64,000 bases of DNA from Dioscorea cayenensis subsp. rotundata (GCF_009730915.1 NC_052489.1:1944122-2008121); one strand, 5' to 3'; shown: positions 1-14,546, counted from the first letter of the stretch. The notes: generated by a model not told the origin, from the sequence alone. A program made the numbers and translations.

Positions 1-1134
1 TAAACAATAAATCCGATCAAAGAAAAGTTGAAAGAAAAGACATATTGATCGCGAGATCGATATAATGCAGTTTCTCGAGTCACTTTCGAACACGAAGCAT
101 GATTAAAATTTCTGAAGATAGAATGCGAAGAAAAAATAAAAAAGGTTCAGAAGAGGTAACACGCCACATGATATCAGGATTCCAAAAACAAAACTATCAC
201 TTTCGATTTCAATTTCATTACAACGTGCGACAATTACTATCCAAACAAAAATAGCTTCCATCTTCATCCATTCACATTTATGCAAACCCAAATATATATC
301 ACAATGTTACAGATAACCATATTTGAAGGAAATTTAACTTTTCCTGCATTTAAAACAAGAGATACACACCGAAAAACAGATACAGAGTTCAATTTGGAAG
401 ATATTTTACCTGAAAAGAAAACTAATACTTTATATCGATAAGGCAAGAACATCCGACATGCATTTCTTTTGTAGTTTTCAGGAATTAAATGGCCGTTATG
501 CGAAGGTGATCACAAGACGGACAAAAATGTAGACAATGCAAATATCTAAACATATACCGGTGAGATCTGCAAATTCCACATGAAGAACATGATTGATTTA
601 ATGCCTGGTTACAAATTCTATATGAATCTTAATGCAAGCAAATTAACAAGATTCATCAGAGGTTGTGACCAATTATATTGTTGTATCAGAAATCAACAAA
701 CTGCTTAAATTAAGAATGAACCAAGAATTTAATTCAGTGAACAGATGTCGGATTTAACGGAAAAGGTACAAAGGACAGGTAGAACCACAGACACATTCAT
801 CATATTATTTCCTTGATGCAGAACTAGTTATTAGTATATCATCACAATACTGCATGATTCCATTTCTGCTCTCCCATTTTAACAGAAAAAACTACTAGAA
901 AATGAAATTCTTCAAGAGTAAATTCATGAGATAAACCATGAAAGGGGAGAGAAAAAAAAAAAACCGAAGAGCACAAGCGTTACATAAAAACAAGAGTTCT
1001 ATTAAATCTTGAGTAAAATCTGAAAGCTCAAAATGGCAGAGATTACCCATTGGGTGCCTTTGGACAGGCCAATCTTGTACATCATCCCCTCTTGACAGGG
1101 GAATATACGATACATTTGGCGTCATAAAAATCAA
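1..1134 (-). other. 3' UTR / downstream flank of the SKIP11-like gene
   Basis: This stretch lies downstream of the kelch gene stop codon (minus strand) and is AT-rich. The open frame at about 895-1134 starts directly after the stop and resembles no family I know, so I read it as 3' UTR. No other gene, tRNA or clear repeat is visible here. The true poly(A) site cannot be placed. Confidence 0.5.
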
Positions 1135-2430
1135 TCAGCAACCCATGACAGCACAATTAAAGACAAAGCTTCCTGAATGCTTGCTTGCAATCATGTTCCA
1201 CTCAGGAGGTCCCTCCTTTGGTATCCATGAATGCAGCTCGATCATTCCTCCACCCAAGGCTCTCGGACCACCGATTACTATCAACCGCTCACCACACGCC
1301 CTAAATGCAAGGCCCCAACCATTCATCGACACTGGCCTCTCTGGCAATCTCCCAAGAGTGATCCAATTGTTATTTACTTTGTCGTACTTCCGTATCTCCT
1401 TCTCTGAGTAATGAGCCGCATATAGTTCATTGTTAACCACCGCAACAAGAGGTGGAGCACCGCTAGCACCATTGAGCCCTGACGACATATTTGGAATGAC
1501 CCTCCATGTCCTCTTCCCAAGATCATACTCTTCACCACACGTCAACAACTGTGTGCTGCTCGACATGCCTCCAATTACGTAAAACTTTCCATCCATAAAA
1601 ACTCCAGAACACATCTTTCTCGGTTTATTCATGCTAGGCAAGGTAACCCAAGTCCGTGTCTCAGAATTGTAGAGCTCAGCAGAACTCAATATGGTTCCAT
1701 GCACATCAGTTCCACCAGCTACAATTGCTTTCTCTCCGAGGCTTGCCGATCCAAACAAGCATCTAGGATGGTTCATCGCCTCGCCGTCTGTCCAAGAGTT
1801 TGTAAGTATACTATATCTCAGAACAATGTGTGAAGTAACTTCCTTGCCAAAAACAAGGAGCTCAGTGCCCACTGCCAGTGATTCCTTATCAGAACACATA
1901 AAGCATTCGTTATGGGGTAAGCTAGGCAAAGTCAGCCACCGGCCACGATATGGATCATATGCCTCCCACTCAAGAACATGACACGAGAAGTACACCCAGT
2001 GTTCGGTGATCCCCATCTGCCTCCTTAGTCTGTAAAGTTCCCCGCTCTGAATAAGAGAACGGAAGCTCCGGTTGAGAGACGCGATAGAACCATAATCAGA
2101 CCGAGAACAATGGAGGAGGCAGTTGATTGAATTGTCCCTGCCAATTGCACTAATGAGCGAATTCGAGTCAGAGAACTCCCCACCAGATCCATTTCCATCA
2201 TTCTCATGAGTAGAGGTATCCATCTCTTCATCATTAAGGGAAACCATACTTTGTGGAGATTTCTTTCTCTTGAGTTTTTCACCTGTATCTCTATCTGTCA
2301 CTTCATCGCTCATCGGCCGCTTGTTGTTTGACCGTTCAAGCAGTTCATAAGTCATGTACATCCACTTCGATTCCTGCTCGCAGGAGCTCGGCAATGCTCT
2401 AGAGATCAAGCAAGCCTTGCCTTCCAACAT
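1135..2430 (-). CDS. SKIP11: F-box/kelch-repeat protein, SKIP11-like
   Basis: Uninterrupted 431-aa CDS. Members of this family are substrate receptors of SCF ubiquitin ligases: the F-box binds a SKP1/ASK protein and the kelch propeller holds the target. The start is placed at the ATG at 2430 because MLEGKACLISRALPSSCE matches the family N-terminus; the frame runs further upstream but without an ATG. A Lys/Arg-rich, acidic linker covers about residues 40-90. The F-box-like segment (around GRDNSINCLLHCSR and DYGSIASLNRSFRSL) covers about 95-140, followed by kelch blades with GG pairs such as AIVAGGTDVHG, FYVIGGM and LIVIGGPRALGGG. The C-terminus FNCAVMGC is the family ending. Overall similarity is to Arabidopsis SKIP11 (At2g02870) and its relatives At1g26930 and At1g74510; which one it is orthologous to is not resolved. 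The substrate is unknown. No frame break or missing blade is visible. Confidence 0.9.
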   Translation of the reverse strand: MLEGKACLISRALPSSCEQESKWMYMTYELLERSNNKRPMSDEVTDRDTGEKLKRKKSPQSMVSLNDEEMDTSTHENDGNGSGGEFSDSNSLISAIGRDNSINCLLHCSRSDYGSIASLNRSFRSLIQSGELYRLRRQMGITEHWVYFSCHVLEWEAYDPYRGRWLTLPSLPHNECFMCSDKESLAVGTELLVFGKEVTSHIVLRYSILTNSWTDGEAMNHPRCLFGSASLGEKAIVAGGTDVHGTILSSAELYNSETRTWVTLPSMNKPRKMCSGVFMDGKFYVIGGMSSSTQLLTCGEEYDLGKRTWRVIPNMSSGLNGASGAPPLVAVVNNELYAAHYSEKEIRKYDKVNNNWITLGRLPERPVSMNGWGLAFRACGERLIVIGGPRALGGGMIELHSWIPKEGPPEWNMIASKHSGSFVFNCAVMGC

Positions 2431-3260
2431 GATTCCACAACTCAGGATCACAAACACAAACAAATCTTGGATTCAGAGATCCAATTTCCTCAAGAGAAAC
2501 CAAACAAGTGGATAACTCCTCTATGCTCCCAAACTATCAATCTACAATCATGGAAATAAACAAACAAATAAATAAACAATAAGATAAAAAATTCTCATTG
2601 AATTCCCTATCTAACTCACCACCATCATCATCAATCAAAGCCTTTTCTCATAATCATATCCAAATCTAAATTGACAAACAAGAATCTCTCCAATGAAAAA
2701 AAAAGAAATTAATTTCTAAAACAACAACCAGATCCAATAACAACAGGTATGCAGATCAAACTCATAGCTTTATAAATCACAAATACATCGCATAAAAAAG
2801 AATTAAAAAAAAAAATCAAATCTTTCCAACCTTCTCAATCAAAAATCACCCAACAAAAATTGTAGATGGATCAAAACGCAAGCATTCATAAAACCACTAA
2901 ACAAAATATTCAGCAGAAATCATCAAAAGCCTCAAAGAACCAGAACCAAAACATTCAAACAAGATCAACAAGGGAATCAAGAAACCAACAGAGATCTCAC
3001 AACTCCGACCTAAAAAAAAAACCCAAATTTCTCCAATTTGACTTCAATATTCTCATCAAATACACCATTTCAACCCAATAACATCAACAAAAACGGCACA
3101 AAAGATCCAATCTTTCCACTTCGCACACCAAAAAAATCAATCAAAATAGACCCATAAAATTAATTAAAATAAAATAAACCACAAAACTTACTCAAACATT
3201 TGGGCAAAAAGAAGCAGAGCAAAGGAGTTCCTCACCAGGAACCAAAACCAAAAAACTATA

Positions 3261-3317
<57 letters not shown>

Positions 3318-3440
3318 ACCTCAGTGATTCTCAAAAACACTTCTTTCCCTTCTCTTTCAATGATTTTCAATTCTCCTCCTCCTCCTTCGTCGTCTCACCC
3401 CTTTGATTCTTCTCCTCAGCGAGCTCCGCGTCGGGCTCTG
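2431..3440 (-). other. 5' leader of the SKIP11-like gene, probably with an intron
   Basis: The 1 kb upstream of the kelch start is AT-rich and has no coding frame. On the minus strand a good splice donor (CCTG|GTGAGG) lies at about 3227 and acceptor-like AGs lie close to the ATG at about 2445. This suggests a leader intron of roughly 780 bp, with the first exon in the CT/GA-rich segment 3230-3440. This is inferred from splice-site look only. Confidence 0.35.
3265..3315. repeat. (CT)n microsatellite, about 25 units
   Basis: A run of CT dinucleotides on the plus strand (GA on the coding strand of the kelch gene), followed by a shorter CT run at 3450-3464. It lies in the likely 5' UTR or core promoter, where GA/CT repeats are common in plants. 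Confidence 0.95.
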
Positions 3441-5588
3441 AGATAACCTCTCTCTCTCTCTCTAAAACTTTTACATAAAACCCCCTACTTTTTGTTCTTT
3501 TTATATTTTACCCCTCTCTCACTCTTTCTTCCAAACTTTCACGCGAATTTACAATTTGCCCCCTGTTTTTCTTTTGATTCCCGTTTTCCACCCGGGGCCC
3601 ACTCCAATCTGGCGTTTCGATTCCCTTTTTTGCCCTTTTATTATTTTTATTATTATTATTTTTTTTTTTACTTTTATACCAGCTTAATTTTGGAAAAAAT
3701 TATATCTAGAAATATCATTATGTCAAAACTTTTTATGAAAAAAATTTCAGAAAAATCCAATATTTAAATTTTCAGACATGTATAATAAAATATGTAACTT
3801 AATAAAAAAAAAAATTATAGTTGCTAAAAATCTGTTAGTTTTCATTTAAAATTTTGTACAAATTTGATATTGCAACCACTTTTTGTTAGATTTTTCTTTT
3901 TCAACTACTTCACTAACAAAATTATAAATATATATATATATATATAATAAGTATGCATGGATTTAGTTTTTCATAATTGAGCATATATTGGAAGTTTATA
4001 AAATTTTAAATATATGTCATTTTGATGTCATATTAAATATAATTATTTAATAAAATAAAAAAATAATATCAATTACGAGCCGACTTAAAAAAGGTTCACC
4101 GTCCAAGCCCAATGGGTTTTTCGAAAGTGACTAAGTCATTAGAAAACATTTTAATCATATAAATAATCTCATATTATTATGGTCATTTATTTAATTTGAT
4201 TATGATTATGATTTGGATTTAATTGCTAGCTAATTAAAAAAAAATAACCATGCAAATAATACTAAGAAATAAACATTTGAGGTTGTCCTTTTTATGTACT
4301 TTGGTAGTCATTAATTATGGGGTCCAAAAAGTGATAAATAAAACGTGGAACTATTTGAAGTTACTTGAAATATCAAAACTAATTTTTTTTAATAAAAAAA
4401 CTAATTATTTCTTTTTTACATAACTTTTGTAAATTATATATGAGTCTTTTTTCACTTTATTATGTTATAATATTTTTTATTAATTTTAGAAACCCAAGAA
4501 AAAAAAAAGATAGCGAGCAAAATTAAATATTTGTGTTAATTTATTTTGACTACTTAAGTTTTAAAATAAAAGTCTGATAAATATTTTTTTTACCATAAAT
4601 ATAATATATTTTACATCATGAATTTGGATAAATTAAACCCCACTAAACTTATAAAAATCATCCAAGAAAAGTGACCAAAGAAGTGGTACTCTTTACCATG
4701 CACACCCAAACCTTATTAGTGTCACTACCTTTAATTTTATTTTTAATTTTTTTATCCTTTTTACTTCAACTTGTTGTTAAACTAAGCATTTAATGAGTCA
4801 CTAAATTAACTCTTTTAATTAAAGTTGTATTTAGACAATATATATATGAAATACGAACAAACCACATATTAAAGGACATGTAGAGTATAAAATTAATCTT
4901 TTAAAACACTTATATTTTAATTTTGTCCAAGATTAGATTCGAACTAATTTATTTAGTATAATATAAATATTTTATGTAAGGCAATTCGTGTAAATAGATT
5001 AAGAGATGATCCGAATATATATATATATATATATATATAGGACTTTTGGAATTGGTATTTATTATGTGATGATAATGCACACTATTATCTTAATTAGGTA
5101 TCACATGTCCCATTTATGTTGTGACATATATTGAGGAATTGGATGGCGACACGTGTAGGGTGGATTTGTTAAAAGGTCATTTTGAGGCATGTGATGCATT
5201 ATTGGGTGGTGGGAAAGGCAGTTGAGATTTGAGAGAGTTGTTTGTCTTTAAGCATTAAATATATATATATATATATATGTGATTAAATATTTTATTATAA
5301 ATTATAATAAAAATAAATTTTAATGTGAGAAAAGTATGATGGTAAATTATGTGGTTGAAGTTCTATGTTCTAGTGAATTTTGAAACACCTAGAAAATGTT
5401 TAATGGTAATATCATGATTGATAAAATAAAATTCAAGTTATATATATATATATATATATATAAAAAAATCATATGAACGTGATATAATTATTGAACGATT
5501 TCACTACCTAACAAAAGAAAGCAAAATTTTAATAATTTTGAGACAATCATGGACTTATTGAATACTTTATATGTCTTCATATATTTTT

Positions 5589-5590
<2 letters not shown>

Positions 5591-5655
<65 letters not shown>
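5591..5655. repeat. Compound (CT)n(TA)n microsatellite
   Basis: About 18 CT units run straight into about 14 TA units. Such compound tracts are highly polymorphic. No gene is near. Confidence 0.95.
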
Positions 5656-5658
<3 letters not shown>

Positions 5659-8159
5659 GAGATTAAAACATGAATTAGAGTGGAATAAATTAAGGCGAGA
5701 ATCTATAGAATTATGTTAATTAATTTTATTTATAGTATAATTGATATTACCCTGAATAACATAGCAATATAGCACTATGGCCCTATAAATATTGGGCTCC
5801 TCTTTTTATTCACATAGCTCATAGTTGAAACAAAAAAAAATACAATTATTAAGTAAGGTTTTTTTTATGGAAGTTGAAGATATTATTATTATTATTTAAT
5901 TTTTTATTTGTGTACTTAGAATCCGATGATGAATGAGTGTGTTTATAAACACTTGCAGAGATTTACTCTTTTTCTTCATATGGTAAAGATTTGCACAAGT
6001 TTATTTTTTATTATTATTTTTATTTAATTGTTTTACTTGTCATATTTTAAAAAGGTTTTGTAATAAAACAAGAATAAAAGAAGAATAAACCATAATTGCT
6101 CAAAATAATGGTCAAACAATTGAAAGATATAAGAGAGCATAATAAGTTATTATTAATTTTTTTTTTATTTTTGAAATAATCTCTATACTTTATAACAAAA
6201 AATAAGTAATCCATCTATTGGAATGGTCTGTATTAACATATTTTTAAAATTATTTCTGTTTCTGCCAAATTTCGGTCTATTTATTTATTTTTATTATATT
6301 TAAATAATTAAAATTTTAAAAATATTTATTCATTAATTTTTATTCTCATTTTATTTTAAATAAAAATTAATAAAACAAACCTACAAAATAGCTGATTGGA
6401 GAGAATAGGAGAGAATAGGAGGACATGCAATAGGTCCAAAGAGCAGTTGAGAAAAACAAAGTAACCAAAAAAAAAAAAAATACAATGATGAGAAAGAGTT
6501 GATTTTGGGCTCAAGTCTCAAAAAACACAATCACTTTAAATGCATTATTGGGAGGGTTCTTAACTTAAGGTGGAGGTACTCAATTAGAACTTCTCATATG
6601 GCCTTTTTATCATCATGCTTTTCATTTCTTCAAAACCATAAAAAACCCATGCCATACATATATATATAGCCCAGCCTTTAAGTTCATAGCTTCTAATCAA
6701 TTCACAATGCTTCCCAACTGTTTTATTAATAGTATGTCCTTCCTTTTAACTTTATTATATACATATCATATTAACTTATATTTATGACTTAAAAACCTCT
6801 CTCTGTCTCTCATGAGTCTTAGACGAACTTTCGTAAATTTTTTATCGACAAACAGACACACTCTCTCTCTCATGAGTCCGAATATCCTCCGGAAATTGTT
6901 AGTTCATCATCTAACACTTTTTTTTCTCACTTTTTATTTCTAAATCTAACTTTCCCAGTTCACTTATTTTTTTTTTACCTCTTTTGACATCTACAAATAT
7001 TCATAAATGATTTATTATATATATTTATTATATGAGCCCCTGTCATAACAGAAGCTTAGAGAGTTGAGAGTGATCAGGAACCGCTCGATCTCACCATCTA
7101 ATGGACTCCAAAGGATAATCACATATTCGAAATCCATGGACATCCATTGGTAACGGGGACTCCTCTGGTGTATATAGTAAAATGCAATAATTTACTTTAC
7201 AAAGAACTCTATATAATAACAAGTACATTAACTCCAAACAAAAGCCTTTGTGTTGTTTATTGAAATAGAATGATGATAAAAATAGTAATTTATCTAAATA
7301 TAAGTTCAAGACAAAAGCCAATATCATCAAGTTTACTGGAACTTGACAAATCCGATATGATTTGAAGTATTAAAATTCTTATCATCCAATTAACAATCAA
7401 GCACCAAAATAAAATATAAAAAATTAATCCAAAACCATCGCCTCAATTGACTCTTTTTTCAGTCAAAACAAAAATCTCCCATGCTTATTTTTTTATAATT
7501 AAATAAAAAATTATAATAAGAATCATTAAATATAGTAAATGAACTATTCCGGATGAAATTTTAAATTATGGGTCAACCATTAAATAGCTCAATAATATGA
7601 CACAAAAATACTAAGGGAAAAGGTAAGAGTTTGAATTCTTCCCTTTGTAGTAATGTTCAGATAATGTTTATGTATTGTATGTACACTCGGGTTCAATACT
7701 GTTCTTTAATACTCTTCCGGGCCTTGGTGTGGATTTCTGTCTGAGAAACAACTGTTTCACCCATCAAGGATTGCATGACAGGGGGATTTTTCTAAAATGT
7801 TTATAAGCCACTGTAACTTGTGCACCTCCGTACCTATCTGTCCCTTTGATAATCTCTTACATGAGGAACGCTTGTCGCCTATTGGTCAAGAAAAAAATTT
7901 TAAATCATGGCTCCACAAAGATGACCGTATTTTTTTTTATTCTAAATTAATCTCGTCTATTTTGATTATGTTAAAAATTGTTAATATGCTCATGGTTAAC
8001 TACAGTAACACAACGACAGTTAAAAAAAAAAACAAAACTGGATAAAATTTGTTGGTACAATTAAAAGAAGTCGAGTTCTTGACTTCTACAGAAAAAAAAA
8101 GATAACCAGCCTCAGAAAAGTAGTATTCTACCCAAGCCAATGTCTAATCTCTAAGTTTG

Positions 8160-8420
8160 TTTGATCTAATCTAGATGGAACCTTCTTTCTCCTCTAGGAT
8201 CTCCTTTCATGGTGGTGTCTATTTTGTTGTTGTTTTTTAATTTTGTACTTTTGTTCTCCCATATCGAGTAGGTTTGTTTTTTGTTGTAAGTTTTCATTAC
8301 TTTCTTTATGTCGGGTGTTGTTTTCTTTTTGAACTTCCGTATTATATGTTCATCATTGTATTTTCTCTTTATTTTTTTTTCTAATGTATATAGTTCATCC
8401 ATTTTTCAAATAAAAAAATA
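8160..8420 (+). mobile_element. Possible LINE 3' UTR remnant
   Basis: A T/G-rich, C-poor stretch rich in TTGTTGTTTT ends in a motif like GTTCATCCATTTTTCAAATAAAAAAA, followed by A/T-rich sequence. It resembles the 3' ends of the LINE remnants at 33.2-34.0 kb and 48.8 kb, which also end around a GTTTATCCA-like motif. No coding remnant is visible, so this is a weak call. Confidence 0.3.
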
Positions 8421-11400
8421 ATTATATAATTATCAAACCATATGTATTCAACTCAAAAATGTTACTACATAATCTCTATCCATAATTAACAGTCAAGTGT
8501 AAAATAATTCTTACATCAATTTGATGGGATGAATTGTTAAACAATTGTATTGTTATAAGTTCATATCATACATTATATATTAAATCATCATTTTATATGG
8601 TCATAAATAATAATAATAATAATAATTGTCAGCGCAAGTTGCTATTAAATGATTTATTTAATAGCCTCTAATTTTGATTATTATAAATGTATTCGTGACC
8701 ACGGTTGTCAAAAATAAACAGTATAACATTGATGGATTAAATGAATTACATTTTATTGGATAAAGATATGTTGGGCCTGATCCATGTAAACAGACACCCA
8801 GCCCATACATTATTGGACCTAGCCCATGTTATCTTTATAGTACATAGTTTTTTTCTTTTATTCATTCAAGTGGGTTGGTATTTACAAATATACATAATAA
8901 AAACTATATTTACTTATACATATGTGTGTGTATATATATATATATATGTAATTTTCTTAATATAGTTTTTTAACTAATAGTTAACATATAAAATCATTGA
9001 TATGAAAATCATTTTTTTTATTTATTCATAAAATTCTCATATATTATACACCAGTATGAAGTTATTTTGAATAGAAATTTCTTAAAATATGGAGTTTTTA
9101 TTGGGAATGACACCTAGATTCCCATTGACTTTCATTCACCCAAAGGTCCCAAACCATCCTTTTATTTTATTTTTAATTTTCAAACTATATCGATATTTGA
9201 AAAAAAAAATTACATAATGACTATACCTCTCAATTTATATTATTTGAATAATTAAATTTTAATAATTTGAATCAAATTAATTTTTATAATAATATTAAAT
9301 AATCACTATCCCTTTACATGATTATTCATTTGAATTTACATCAAACTAAATAATTAAAAATTAAATATATTAATTTTAAATATAATAAATTTAACAATAG
9401 AGTAATATAATTTGAAATAAAATATTTTTGCTTATAATGTAATTTCACTTACAAATATTCAATCCAATTATCTATTTGATTCACAACAATTGTATATTAC
9501 CACATTACTACAATAAAAAGTCAAAAATATTATACACTTGAGAATGTTACAGTAATTTAATATAATCATATTTTATTAAAAACTTATATTATTGAGAATT
9601 CTTTATAACAATGTTTGGTTGATCATAACAATGAACTTGATAAAATATCAAAATTCCCAAAATATTCATAAACCTTTAAAAAAATATGCTAATTCTAATC
9701 ATAGAAAAGTACTTATAGCACATTATATATATACATTAAAAATTAATTTGTGCGGGAAGTGTAGATTTAATGAAAAACTATTTTCAAATTACAACCGCTT
9801 GTTAATTCACGCCATGAACACATATTTTAGTGGTAATACAATTATTGTGTTTTTTATCATATTTTAGTGATAATGTAATCTTGTGGGTGAATCCTTAAGG
9901 TCCAATGTAATTTTATGATGGGCCTCCAAGTATTTACCCAAATGGAAAAATTAATAGAAAAATGAGGAGGGTTGTGTGGTGGGTAGACAAATAGGGTTTG
10001 TGAAATGACCAAGGAAGTGTGAGGTTATATATATATACTATATAGTGAAATGAAGTGAGTGATAAGTGACACACAAATAGACTCATCACTGAAAACACTA
10101 CCATGCATGCCCCTCTCTCCTTTTGCTTTCACCCACACTTTTTACCCCCGGGCCTTTTTTTGTGCACTTTTTAACACCCTCTTCTGGCCACTGTCACTTC
10201 CTCTGCTCATCCTCACATGCTCCATCATCTATCAATCCATTCTTTTCCTTGCTTTCTTTTCTTATTTATTTATTTAATATATATTAAATGAATCAACAAG
10301 TTTTTTTTTTTTTTCAAAATCGACGGGTAATAAAATAGGAGATAGGCACAAAGATATATTTGTTACGGTGACTTTGACTGATCTTTTGAAAAGAAGAAGA
10401 GGTAATTTTCATATAAAATATCCACGAGGAACCTGAACATAAATTTGAATTTGAGAGATTTGAATTTGAGAATTTTTTATCATAACCACGAATAGGTACC
10501 GTTGGTCTAGTTCAAGATTCCTACGAATCAACAACTATACTAAAAATTTAACAGCTCACAAATAAATAAAAAAACAAATGACCCAACTTATATATCAAAC
10601 AAAAATAAAAACATGTCATAATCTATTAAAGATCAATAAAAAAGAATTTCAAATAGAAGAAACTTATGCTATTCCCAAAATAATCACAAAGAGAATTATA
10701 TATAAAATGTATATATTTAGCTGTATTTTAACTTAATTTTATATCAATTAATCACTGTACAAAAGAATATTTGGACCACCACCATTTTTATTTTTTATTA
10801 CCAATCTAATAATGATACTTAGAACTTAATTTAATTTTTGCATGCATGGTGTGATTATGCTTCTTTTCTTTGATGATCTTTTTAACCAGCAAATTTATGC
10901 TTGCATGGATAAAGTTAAACAAGTTTAGATTGAGATTTCAAGTGTACAAAAAATATATATATATATATGTTTATGCACATATACATGCCGTTTAATGGAT
11001 GACATGGAATAAAGGAGAATAATTGGAGTTGCATGCTAGTCTGTTTTTAGATGTTTAAAAAAATAAGAAAAATGATGCAATTGTAATTAATAATTAGATC
11101 ACTAATCATGGAATGATAAACATGGTACAAATGTATTGCAATTGGGATCCAAGAACACATGATTTTAATTGAAAAGTTTCACAAGTACATTATGAGAAAG
11201 CAGAGCTCAAAAGCTCATTCATCCACACTGATTAATTTAAGATTTATAATTGGATTAAGTTACCTAAGGTTTTTATTTTTATTTTTATTTTACATTTTTT
11301 AATATATTTTTTTTATAAAATAACCGTGTTACTTTTTTTTTAGAAGATATTAATTTGGTGTTTTTTTTTGGAGTAACATTACTCTAGTAAGAACAAGCAT

Positions 11401-13120
11401 TAAATAAATACAAGCACACAAATAAGACCTTAAATATAGACCAGTTAAGTAATATATGAGTTTGATTCAACTTAAAAAATATAAAATAATGTGACGAGAC
11501 CCAAAACCTATGCATTAAAGTAATAAATTTGCTGTTATTAACGAGTACAATATGTTTATCTCAAAACTATTTAGATATGTTTATAAAAAATAAATAGTTA
11601 ATATATGTTTTTCTTTTACAACTTTTGCAATTTTTTTTCTTCAATTCCTTTAAAAAAACTACAAAAATTATTTTTGCTCTATATAATACATATCTATGAA
11701 GGGTAAAAAAAATTCCAAATTGCTGGTATATATTAGTAATTTTCGATCAATCGATACCAATTTTTAGAAAATTAATAAAAAAAAGCATAAATGTAGCTAA
11801 TTTTTAAGGTATTAATAATATGCTAAAACAAAAATATATGCTTCCGGACATAGCAATTTAAATAAGTAAAACATTAAATATATAATTTCATTTTAAAATA
11901 CTACAATATGCTAATCCCTTATAAAGAAATCCCTTATAATTATTTTCAGATTACAAACAAATCAATTAATTAAACAATGATAACATAAAATAAATAAAAG
12001 TGAAGCCTTGTCTGGCCTAAGATAGGAGGTTTTGATGTGTGTGTTTGTAATTTTTATGGCAAAAGTTAAATTGAGTTGCACTTTACTGTTAATATCATGT
12101 CTAATCAAGCTAAAGTGTCCTGTCTAGTCTAATTGGATCCTGTGTTAGGCCAAACTTGTCTCAATAATCAAACTTGAATTTTCTCTTTCATGATAATTGT
12201 TTTAAATTTATAATAATATTTATCACTTAAAAAATTGACAAAAAAAAAAAAGCTTTTCATTTTTTCAGGATATAAAGCACTGTTTATAATATAATAATGT
12301 ATTAATTAATCCCTTGATTAGATCAAAGTGAAATTAATTTGAGAGCACATGTCTCTAGGGTTTTATGTTACACCTTTTGATACTAGTGTGATTTGGTTAT
12401 TGCTTAGCATTATAATTTAATCACCCACTTTTTAAAGAGCATGAAATTTGCCAGCCTTGCTTAAAGCCTTATTAATTTTTAATTAACCCTCCTAATCTTT
12501 GTCCCCAACAAAGCTTAATGATTCTCTAAATCAACTTTATATTATGTCCATCAACCTTAATTTATGTTTGTGTTTCCTCATTAATTATAACATAGGGATC
12601 ATGAGATTAAACTAAGTATAAATCTTTATAATTTTGGAAATATAAATCTCACAATATTCATCATTACCCAAATTAAAATAAAATTTCATAGTAAATAAAA
12701 AAAATTAGCTAAATTTTAAACTTTCTTGGTTGTTATAGGAAACTCTCTCAATCCTTTTTTATTTGTAAATTTTAACTAAATCACATAAATTAAATAAGTT
12801 AGTTAAAATTAACAAAATTTCTAAAATTAATAAAAATATATTAACTTTTCTCAAATATGGTTAAAAATATAAAATCAAATATAATTTATTAAAAATTATA
12901 AAAATATATTAAATATAGAAAATAAATTTGAGAAAAAAAAAATCAATGTTTCACATTTTTTTAAATGGACAAATAAAATGAAAAAAAACCCATAAGATAA
13001 GACGAGTAAAACAAGGAAGTAATTATTAATCCCTCCCAACACTGTGTATCTCCAACAAATCCCTCTTAATTTCCTTATTCCATAAAAACCCCTCTTTTTT
13101 AACCCATTTCTTTTTCAACC

Positions 13121-13600
13121 TTGACGCTAGTAACGGAGGAGAATATGTTGTTAAGTGGCCTAGGAAATTATCAGTCTACACTTGCTTCTTATCCCATATT
13201 CAAATATCCAAAAAATCACAGAAACAACCCTCCTTTTCCTCAGGAACCGCTCATAAACGGTTGGATGGCTGGTGGGCCGAAGTGTTGGGATTTACGAAGG
13301 AAATCCTTGCTTTGGCGCATTACTTCACCTTCTTCTTATTGTGTGCTAAAGCCGGTAGAGATACTCTTTCCCGCAGTTGTCTTCCTCGTGAAAGTCTGCC
13401 TTTGAGTTGTTTGTGGAATTGATTTCTTATTCAAAGTATTCCGAGCTTGGTTTATCGTTGACATCTTTTCAAGGAAAAAACAATGTTGAAAGGTGAGAAG
13501 GCATGCCTGAGCAGCAATTCTCTATTGCTTGGATGGTGTGTTTGCTAGTTTTAGTGTATGTAGTGTGATTGTTTATTTCCTGTGTGGTATTAGGTTGTTT
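13121..13600 (+). other. Unidentified patch of less AT-rich sequence
   Basis: Base composition is clearly less AT-rich than on either side. Two frames stay open: a 94-codon one at 13121-13405 and an overlapping one, read at about 13265-13423, containing WAEVLGFTKEILALAH. I recognise neither protein. It could be an exon of a non-coding transcript, a decayed mobile element or an old gene fragment. Confidence 0.3.
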
Positions 13601-14546
13601 TTGTGTAAAATTCGAAATTATTTATTGTGTATTTGGTAAAGTTTGTCATTGTTGTTTCTCATTATGTGTATTGTTTGTTTGTTTCTGTGTATAATAATGT
13701 TTTGATAGTTCCGCCGATAACTAATTATATGGAGAGGTAAAGAAAAAGGAATTGGTGACAGTTTGATTTCCTGAGAAGAATAAAAAAAAAAAGGATCTTC
13801 CCCTTGGAACTCCAATAAGAAGAAGACGATGTAGATTAAAAAGATGGAGAAGAACATGATGAAGAAAAATTATGGAAAAAAAACGAAAAAGTTTTGACGA
13901 GAAGCTTATTGGGATTTGACCGTACACATCATATAAAGGATAAAGGAGATTTGACTTGACGAAAAGAATTAGTCAACAACTTTTCTATTGTCTCATAAGG
14001 TCATTTATGAAATTTCACTTAAAAAACCGCTCGATAAGAAAAAAAAAATAAAGTTATGAAAAAAAATAAATTAAACGAAATGTTAAAATGTCACAGTGAA
14101 AATTGAAAACTTTGATTTATAAATAAATTTTTCTTAAAAAAAAAAAAAGACTAAGTACCTATACATATATATATATATATTTAAAATTAAATTTATATTA
14201 TATTAATTAAGAAATTATATATTTTAATAAAAATAAATATATTATTCAGTCAAAGTAAATAACACGTTTCCCAAGTCCGTTTCCCAGGTCCCAAGGAGCA
14301 GTGAGTGAGCACTGGCATCTTATGCTGTCATGCTAACCGTTTGCCGTTTCCAACAATAACCCAATCATCATCCGCCACGTATTAATATCCAGGTTATCTA
14401 ATCTTCACCCTAGGGTCCAACCTACACACAACCCCCGTGATCCCCCGCGCGTAACCTCACCGCACATTCCGACACAAGTCCCTCCAAACCATCCTTCTCG
14501 GTAATCACTCTTATTCTCACCGGCAAGTTACCGCACCTCTCAAGCT

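Larger units (their letters stand above)
3466..13100. other. Gene-poor AT-rich intergenic region
   Basis: About 9.6 kb without a supportable gene. All open frames are short, low-complexity and without recognisable domains. It holds many (TA)n tracts (for example 3929-3948, 5015-5039, 5259-5278, 5437-5462), a compound (CT)n(TA)n tract, short poly-A and poly-T runs, and a possible LINE tail near 8.2-8.4 kb. I see no tRNA, no long terminal repeats and no array. Confidence 0.6.

Noticed and set aside
10059-10277. 72-codon open frame with hydrophobic segments
   Set aside because: Low-complexity, T/C-rich sequence without start context, homology or neighbouring exons.
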